This document shows positions 21,801 through 30,800 of a stretch of DNA of 64,000 nt, piece by piece (position 1 is the stretch's first letter; every line of letters starts with the position of its first letter). The stretch lies in NCBI GenBank assembly GCA_007753675.1, contig CP036432.1:8558233-8622232 (forward strand), in the 5' to 3' direction. The notes below the pieces were generated by a model. It had not been told where the DNA came from and did no database searches. It saw nothing but the letters and a program-made list of their open reading frames with translations. Origin of the DNA: Stieleria magnilauensis. Lineage in GTDB: Bacteria > Planctomycetota > Planctomycetia > Pirellulales > Pirellulaceae. Position numbers and translations under genes: made by a program.

Positions 21801-24800
21801 TCGCCGCGTTCGACGCTGGCGTTGCTGATCGAAAACTGAATGCTGTTTTCGATCGAGCCGGAAATCGTTTGGTCATCGCTGCGAACGGTGATTGAATCTT
21901 CGCCCGCAGTGCCTCGCAGTCGCAGTGTATCGGTGTCGAAGTCGATGCCATACTCCGGCGTGATGAAGACCTCTTCGATCGCGTTGCCCTGGCTATCCAG
22001 AAGCGGATTTCCGTCTGGGTCGAAGACGGGAATGGATCGCTGGCGCGACCGTTCGACGTTGCGAAGTTCAAACAACGCCGGGATCGATTCCGAGTCCATT
22101 TCCCAGACCGGTTGGCCCGCCTCGTCGACGACTCCGTCGCCATCGATCTCTTGGAAGAAGATGAGCGTGCTGTCTTCGGTCAAACTTCCCAGGATCGGGG
22201 CGCCGCCGGCGTCGTATCGGTAACTTGCCCCTGCGGATAGCTGCTGGCGACGGAATGGCTCGGTGGTGGCGTCTGTCGACATACCTTCGTCGAGCGTTTG
22301 CGACGCATCGAAGACCCGGCGCACCTGGCGATAATCGATTTTCGCCCTGGTTTCAAAGGTCACGAAAATCGGCTCGCCATTGGACAGCACCGCGGTGCCG
22401 CCGCTGTGCGATTGGACCAAGGCGACCTGGCCATCGGGAAGTGTCTGTTCGGTCAACGTTGGCGTGCCGTCCGCTTCGAAATCGTACGATCCACCCTCGA
22501 AGGTCCGACGATAAAAGCTTGTCGCGGTTGTGGTGTCGGCGTCGAAGGGATCGTCAAGGGAAAAGATCTGTGCAAGATTCGATCCATCCTCGATCAGCGT
22601 TTCCCCCGTCTTGAGTGGTTCGGTCACCGGGACGAATTCCAGAATCTCGCCCGTACCGAAGTCGACGTCGACGTTCTGCAGGGTGGTCGAGGTCACATCA
22701 TCAAGCGTCACCGAATCGGCGCCAGCTTCCAGGCGGATGATCACTCGTTGGAATTGTTGCAGCAGAAACGTGTCGGTTTGGAATTGATCCGGCAAAAGCT
22801 CCGACTGATACGACAGCATGACGTCTACCGGATTCGCCAACGACGGAGCGATGGTGACGGTATCGTCGATTCGATCTTCGATGGAAATCAGCCGGATCGT
22901 ATCGAGGTCTTCGACGATTTCGCCGTCCACCGTTTTGGTCGACTGGCCGCCGAGGATCAATGCATCGGTACCGTCGCCGACCATCCATTCGAACGTATCT
23001 TCGCCGTGATTGCCGCGGAGCGTATCGACGTCAGGGCCACCGGTGATGGTATCCGGGCCGCCCTGGCCCCAAATCACGTCGTCGCCGCGACCGCCGAGCA
23101 GAAAATCTTGTTCACCGGCTGGTTCAACGGTGGTGGTACCGTCGCCGGCAATCGAGATCACATCGCCATAGATCTCGTCGTTTCCGTCCCCACCGTCGAT
23201 GCGGTCTTCGCCCTCGCCACCGACGATGAAATCTTCACCGCCGTCACCGGTGATCGCATCATCGCCACTGCCGCCATCGAGGGTGTCATCGCCTTCGCCG
23301 CCACCGATCAAGTCGTTTCCGCTGCCGCCGCTGATCGAATCGTCGCCGCCCATGCCGCCCAGAACGTCGTCGCCGGCACCGCCGTCAATCAGATCGGCTT
23401 CGTCCGAGCCGATGATCGTGTCGTGTCCGGCACCGCCGAACAGCGTTCGGCTGGCGCCCAACGACGAATGAACTTCGATCGTGTCGTTGCCTGCGCCGCC
23501 GTGAATCTCGATCGCCGCGGTGACATCGGCCGAGATGATGTATTCGTCATCGTTGGGTGTACCGGCGATGAAGAGTTTCGACACCGTGGCAGGGTCAAAT
23601 TCTTCGCGATTACCACGTGAGCGAACAACGATCCGCAAGTGTTGTGTGTTGTCGGTCGGATCACCGGGTGTGGCGTCGACCATCTTTTGTTCGACCAGAT
23701 ACTTTTCGCCCCGATTGGGATCGACCGGTTCTCCGGGACCGGGTTCGTACTTCAGCGTGACCACCTCATCGGTCTGCGAAGCGATCGTGGCATTGGGATT
23801 GGGGCAGCTGAAATTGAACTCCGCAAGCACGGCGCTGAAGAACGTCTTGCGTGCTTCGAACACCGTGACTTTGCCAAAAATCCCCAAATCCAGTCCGACC
23901 CAAAAGAAGGCATCCAAGAACGTCGAGAGCCGTCCCGTGGTGTCGAACAGACATTGAACCCCTTGGTCGAGTCGTTGATCCAACTCGCTGAATCGCAGTT
24001 TTCCGTCGTAGACGTCGACTCCCGCGATCGCTGGATCGGGAACGTCATTCAAGTCAAAACCGACATCTGCGCGTATTCCGCCTTCGACCCCAGCCTCAAT
24101 CAATCCCGCGATACCGACCGACGCTCCGGCAGTGATCGTGGAGCTGAGTGTGACTTCCGGCAAATCCGAACGAATGGAACCGTCGCCGTTGAACGTGACC
24201 TGATCGTCGACATAAAACCCTTGAAAGATCGTTTCGGCTTCCGTGATCGCATAGTTGCCTTCTTCTTTCCACTGGCGAATGCCCGAGGTGTCAAAACCGA
24301 AGATGAAATCGGTGTCCGCCTGAACCCGACCGCCCAAGCGTGCGTTGAGGCCGGCGAAGATTGGAAACGATTTGCCGTACTGGAAGTTCAGGTTCAAACC
24401 CGGCATCTCGTACTTGAATAAATCGACGTCTTTGCCCAGCAGCAACCCGAACGCGGCAAAGGGATCGGTCAGCAGCGGAAACTCAATCGACCCCTTGGTG
24501 GTGCCGATCTTTTCGGTCACCCGTTTGGTCTTGGGGTTCGTCGACTGGTCCAGTTGCGATGTCGTGTCTTTGGCGCGATCGGTTGACGGTGTGCCGCTAC
24601 CGCCGGGTGATCGGACTTCATCACCGATTTTGAAACTGCCGAAATCAATGATCAATGACTCACCCTGGGAGTCGTTGAGAAAGGCCTCGACGCTGTCGAC
24701 CAATTCGACGACCGCCGCAATCGCCTCGACGCCCTTGGCGACCGGAGCAAACTTCGTCGGTCCCAAAACGACTTTCGCGATGTCGAGCAACGAGGTTTGG

Positions 24801-27800
24801 GAGGCGCCCAAACTTTTCAGCAACGGGATGTCATCAGTCAACACCGACATGATCGGCTCGAGCGGTTCGGTCACCCGAGCCACTTCGGAAATGACCGGCC
24901 CGACGAAGCCGGTGATGAATTCACCCAAGTCCAATTTCACGTCGGCGAATTCAATGATCGGCGAGCCGCCAAACGTTGCCGAGGATCCGCCGGTTCCGAA
25001 TTCGATTTCGGCGAACAATTGGTCGTAATGCAACGTCGTCGTCAGATTCGGCAATTGCAATCCGTTGGCTTCGGGCAATTGCACGGTCGCGTCTAGATCG
25101 ACGTTTGCATCGGCGACCAAGCGGCCTTGAATGCCAAGACTTTCCAGTTTCAGGGGCGCCCATCGTCCGTTGCCGTCTCCGTCCTGCAGGTCGATTTCGA
25201 ATCGACCTCTCAAACCGCTGGAACCATCGGCGTCATCGATTTCGTCGATTTGAACTTGCAAGAAACCGAGTTCACCGGTCAGTGATGCTCCGGGGGCGAG
25301 TGTTGCCGAAAGTTCGAGAGAGAACTCCGCGCCGCTATCGGTCACGCCGTTGGTGTCGACGTAAAACCAATCGCCGCTGGAAAGGCCAAACCCGAACCCG
25401 AACACGTAATCCATCTGGATGGTGATCGCGCTGTCGTCTTCCGAGCGGAGCCCCAGACCGGGCACGCTGGCATCGAAGGTCAGCGGCACCGTGATGTCTT
25501 CAAACACTTTTCCCGAAAGGACAAGATTGAATTGGACGGCGTCGTCTCGGATCGTCAGGCCGATGTCTTCAGGCGTTTGGATGTGCTTGAGCAGCAGCCG
25601 TCCTTCGCCGTCGAACTGCAAACGTCCTTTCGAATCCAAGTCCGGCACCATCAGCGCGCCGTCCCCCAGCTTGCTGACCAATTTGAACAGCTCCGCACGA
25701 ACCAAATCCAGGACTGTTTCGTCGTTCGCGATTGCCGATTCCAACGCCGCCCCCAATCGTGCGTCATAGCCGGCATCGCCGTAGTAGTAGAATCCGCCGG
25801 CGTTGGGCACGCCTTGCTTGATTCCCAACAAGTCGTCTTCGAGCGCGGCGACAAACGACGCGGCATCTTTGAGTGCATCGCCGGCCAGTGGCAGCCCGAG
25901 TTCGGCGAATTTTGCATCCAGATCGGAATTTAGACCCGCGAACAGTTGCTCCAATCCATCCAGCAGGTGTTGCGGATCATTGATCATTGCCCCCAGCCCG
26001 AACAGTTCCTTCACACCCGGGCCGGACAGGTCATAGTCAAAATCGCCGCCGCTGAAGCCTTGGCTTTCCATCGAAACACCGACGTGCAGCACGTTGTCGC
26101 CGAAGCCGTTGTCGTCGTTGTCCTCGGTCGTGCCTCCGACGGGAATATCGTCACCCAGATACACCGGCAGTGACAGATCGGCCCGTCCAGCGACGGAGAT
26201 CTCTAGATCGTCCGCACTGATCTGGCCGACTTCGTGACGCCCCTCGTCGTTGTCTTGGAGTCCGTAAGACGCCCGAACATCAATCTCTGCGGTGGCCTGT
26301 TTGATCGAGAACCCGATGGTGCCCAGCGACGTGTTTTCACTCTGGCCGATCAAATCCGCCAAATCCAATCGGACATCCAAATCCACCGGCTGGGAAAGAC
26401 CTGCGGTTGCGGAGACAAACACTTCTGACGCGTCGGTGAAGTACGACACCGGATTCAAGACGTCGCTCAAATCGTACCCGAACCCGAATCGGATTCCGCC
26501 CGAACCCGTCACATCCAATTTGATTTGCCCGTCCGAATCGCCCAGTCGCACATCCAGAGCGTCCAGGTCCACGGTGACTCCGTCCAGCAGCGGGCTGTTG
26601 TCGACGAAGTCTTGGATTTCATCTTGGAACAATGCATTCAGATCCACCGAGAAATCGAACTGCTTGTCGACCAACAGTCGCTCCAGGGCAAAATCGATCA
26701 AGAAGTTTGAATCTTGATAGGTGATCGTGAACGGTTCGACCGGTTCTCCAAAGAATTCGCTGACGGCGTCGTTCAGATCGTCGGCGACGCTGGCCAGATG
26801 GCTGCCTGCATTGTCCCGCACCCCTTCGATCGCGTTCTTCAACCCGACGATGAAGTCGTCGGTGCCGTCACCGAACAATTCCATCGCACTTTGGTTCAGC
26901 CCGGGAATCTTGCGGCCGATCAAACTGCCGTTGACGGGATCTTCGTCGACCAGTTTGTCCAGACCGGCGATGATGCCATTCAGGATCGCATCCAGGCTGA
27001 CACCGCGGAGCTGAAGAATGTCGCTCAGCTCGGGCACATCAAAGCGAATCCCCGAGACCAGGCTGTCCAACGTTCCGACCGTTTCGCCGAACGTGCCGCG
27101 GGCTTGGATCGCAAGTCCGTCGTCGTTGAGTCCGGAGAGAAATCCGTTCAATTGGATCGGCAAGTTGATGTCGACGATCGAATCACTTCCCAGTCGGGGC
27201 AACAATTGACCGGCGAGCGAGGTGCCGTTGATCAAGTCGCGGTAGGAGAGACGTTCGTTGGTTTCCAAAATCATCCAGCCACCGATCTCTGCCGTCCCTC
27301 CGACGATGCTCAGCCCGATCGGTCCCAGGCTGACGCCCAAGTCAAAGGGCACCAGGTTCCCATCGACGTCGCGCCCGGTGTCAACTTGCAGTTCGGCCAC
27401 CAACGAGGGCGAATCGACATAGAACTGCCCGCTCGAATCGATCCCGAACTGAAACGTCAAATCAATGCCGGCGCTGACGTTCAGCACCGGAGGCGTAGCA
27501 CTGTTGACATTGAAACCGAAGTCGGAGGGATTCAATCCGCCCAGCCGTAATTCGTCAAAGTTAATTGCAATCGTTTGGTTGAAGTCAAACGTGGACAAGT
27601 CGACGGTGGCGATGAACGACATCGGATTGTTGCCGGCGGCAAAATCAATCTGGTCCAATCCGGCGAGTGTCACGTTGGTGACTTCGTTGCCAACCGTCGC
27701 GTTTGCAAATGCATTTTGGATCGGAGTCAGGATGTCGTTTCGCAATCCCGTTTGCAGGTCGCTGGCAAAGGCGGTTCCGTCCAGATCGATGCCGAACACA

Positions 27801-30800
27801 TCAGCCACCGACAGTGATCCCAGCAACGGAATCGAGACGCGTGGGCTGAGCGCTTCGACGAAACGATTGGCCAGACTTTCGCCGTTGTTGGCACCCGCGA
27901 CCCAGCCCGCAAAGGCCTCCAGCCCGATTTCCAGTTTCGCTTGATCGGCGGTGGCGGCCGAGACGACGTGTTGGTCCGTCGGCGGATCGATGCGTGTTCC
28001 CGGCGAAATCGTTTCGTGCATCAACGCGGCTGTGCTGGCATCGCTGCCCAGTCCGATCGACCTGCCCATCTCGTGCATGATGACGTGCAGCAGATCGATG
28101 CGATCGCTGTCCAGGACGACGTTGGTCGTGGGGCTGGGATCGACAAACCATCCGTGACCGGCCGCCGTGGGATCGATCTGGATCGTGCCATCGGGAAGCG
28201 TCCGCGAAAGCTCACCGAGCGGAAGATGCCCGATGACAACCGTCGGCGTTTCGACAGAAATCGTCGCTCCGCCCCCGGCGATCACCGTGTAGCCGCCGAC
28301 CACGTTTTGCCATCGCGAGACGGCTTCGGCGATGATCGGGGTCAGATCGGTTGAATCATCCAGTTGCGTCGCAGGGGCTTCGCTGGCAACCAATGGCGGC
28401 TGATCGTTGGCCAGCGGATCGATCGTGATCGTGGCACCCACATTACGACTGGCCACACCGGGGGCCAGTTCAGTTTGCGTCGGCGTGTGCTGCAACAGCA
28501 TGCCGATCTCGTGAACCAACACGGAAAGCAAATCCATGCGGCCGGCTTGGACGGTTGCTGAACCGGTGACATCCCATCCAAAATCGCCTCCGGTGTGATC
28601 GATCAGGACATCGCCCGAGTGGTTGCGGTCGGACAGTTGGCCATCGGGAAGATCCCGGATCAGAAACGGCAGATTGTCGCTGACCAGCAAAACCTGTCCG
28701 GAGTCCGATCTGATTTCAGACGTGTCACTTGACTCTGCCAGGCCGGCGGTCAGGCCGACCAAGGTTTCGCCGCCGTCGTTGTCCACCAGTCGCAGCGTTT
28801 TGCCGTTAAACGCGAGTAAAGCTTGATGGACCAACTCGGAAGGCAACGCACCGATCGGGTTGGCGATGGCCGTCGATAGCCGCCCGGAAACGCCGACGGA
28901 CGACAACGGTCCAGAGACGCTTCCTGGGGTAGGAACATACACCTGAATCGGCCATTGATCCGCCGCGATCGTTCCGTTCTGGTCACGGATCCGAAGGTCA
29001 AACTTTTGGTTCGGTTCGATCGTGATCGTGTGCGGAAGCGTGGTCCCACCACCGTCGGTAAACTGAAAAACAACGTCAGCACCCGACGTCACGATTTCGT
29101 AGGTCCAGTCACGCGGAATGCGGGTCAGATCGATCGTGTCTCGTCCGACTGCATGATCGGTCTGCGACGCCGTCGCATTGGAACGCAAGACATCGTGTCC
29201 CCATCCTGCCGAATCGGTGGCGGCAAAGTAGAACACGTTGTCGCCGCTGGAGCCGATGAGGGTGTCGTCGCCTTGTCCGGAGACGACGTCGAAGCCGTCG
29301 TCCCACGTCAAAAAGTCTTCGGGCGTCGCAGCCGGTTGGTAGGTGACGCTGTGGGTATCGATGTCGATCGTCAAATTTTTGTCGACGCCGCTTTCGAACA
29401 GATTCAAAACTCCCTTGACGGTGTCACCCTGGGTGGCAACGAACTCAATTTGAAGGTTGTTGCTGATCAAACTGTCGCCATGCTTGCTGCCGATGACTTT
29501 GGTCAAACCTGAGACGCCGAAATCTTCGATGAAGCCCGAGACCGGATTGTCGTATCCAAAGACTTTGGTGACGTCAAAAACCGTTGTCAGACCTTGCAGC
29601 CGATGGCCGCCGACACCACTTGCACGGCCCGATGAGGTTGCCGCTGCGGCAAAGGATGGCGGAAGAATGTCACCGTCAAGGGAGTAGGTCTGCACCTTGT
29701 TTAATAACTCCTCGAGGAAGGGATGACGATCGCCGTCGACAACGCTGCCCAAGACCTTCTCATCGGCCAGAACATCGACGGTCGGATCCAACGGCGGCCC
29801 CGCATCGGGCACGTCGCCGGTGTAATCCGAATAGTCCAGGGTCACGGTTCCGTTGTTGCCAGAATTGATGGTTCCCCTGAGCGTCGCGTCACCGTGGAAC
29901 CGAACCGTCATGTTGCCCAGTTCCGGTCCTTGCAACGACTCGATGTCCATTGCGAACAGGATGCTGGCTTTGTCGCGCAAAAAGTCCGTGATCGGACCCG
30001 TTTCAGGGTCACCGAGCCATTGATTCAAGACCGCGTCGGGCGTCACATCACGCACGACGACAAGATTCGTGTTCAGATTGGGGGCGACGGGACCTTCGAA
30101 AAACGGTTCATTTGCACCCGAGATCGAATCACGAGTTGCATCAAAGGCATCGACAGCGCGATCGTAGGAGTAGACGTCGACGACCAGGCTGCCGACCATC
30201 CGAGAGAAATCCAACGTGTCGATGGATTCCGGGATTGGCTCGCCGTTGATTTCCAAATCGGGATAGTCAACGATCGCACCGGCACCCCAGAAATTGGTGA
30301 AGCTGTAGGTGTCCGGCCCTGCTCCGCCGGCGATCATGTGAAGCCCCGGCAACGGTCGCTCATGGACGAAGCGATTCGACTGACTGTTGCCGTACAGCTT
30401 GTTGAAACCGCCGACGTATTCGACGCCGGTGATGCGTCGGGTACCGGCAGGATCCAGTTGCAGATCCAGACCATTGACGGTCCCCGTACGCAAATCGGCG
30501 AGATTGCTGAGGTTGTAAATTCCATTGGTGATGTCGACGGTGTGACCGACGTTGAGCCCGTTGGGAATGGACAACTCGGTGCGCGGGATGGGACGGTATC
30601 GGAAACCGTCTTTCAGAACGAGGTTCCCCGGGAAGTCGACATCGATCTCATGGAGGTAGGTGTTTTCATTGACGCCGCTGATGATCGTGGTGTCGGCGTC
30701 AACGTGGGAAATCCAGATCGAGTCGGCGTACCGGTCGAAAAAGTAATCGTCGATTTGCGTGGGAAGAATACTTTCAATCGTGTCGGTCAGCAGTTGTCCT

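Noticed and set aside
22298..23620. 440-codon frame opposite RTX block 3
   Set aside because: It reflects the regular codon pattern of the RTX repeats on the coding strand.
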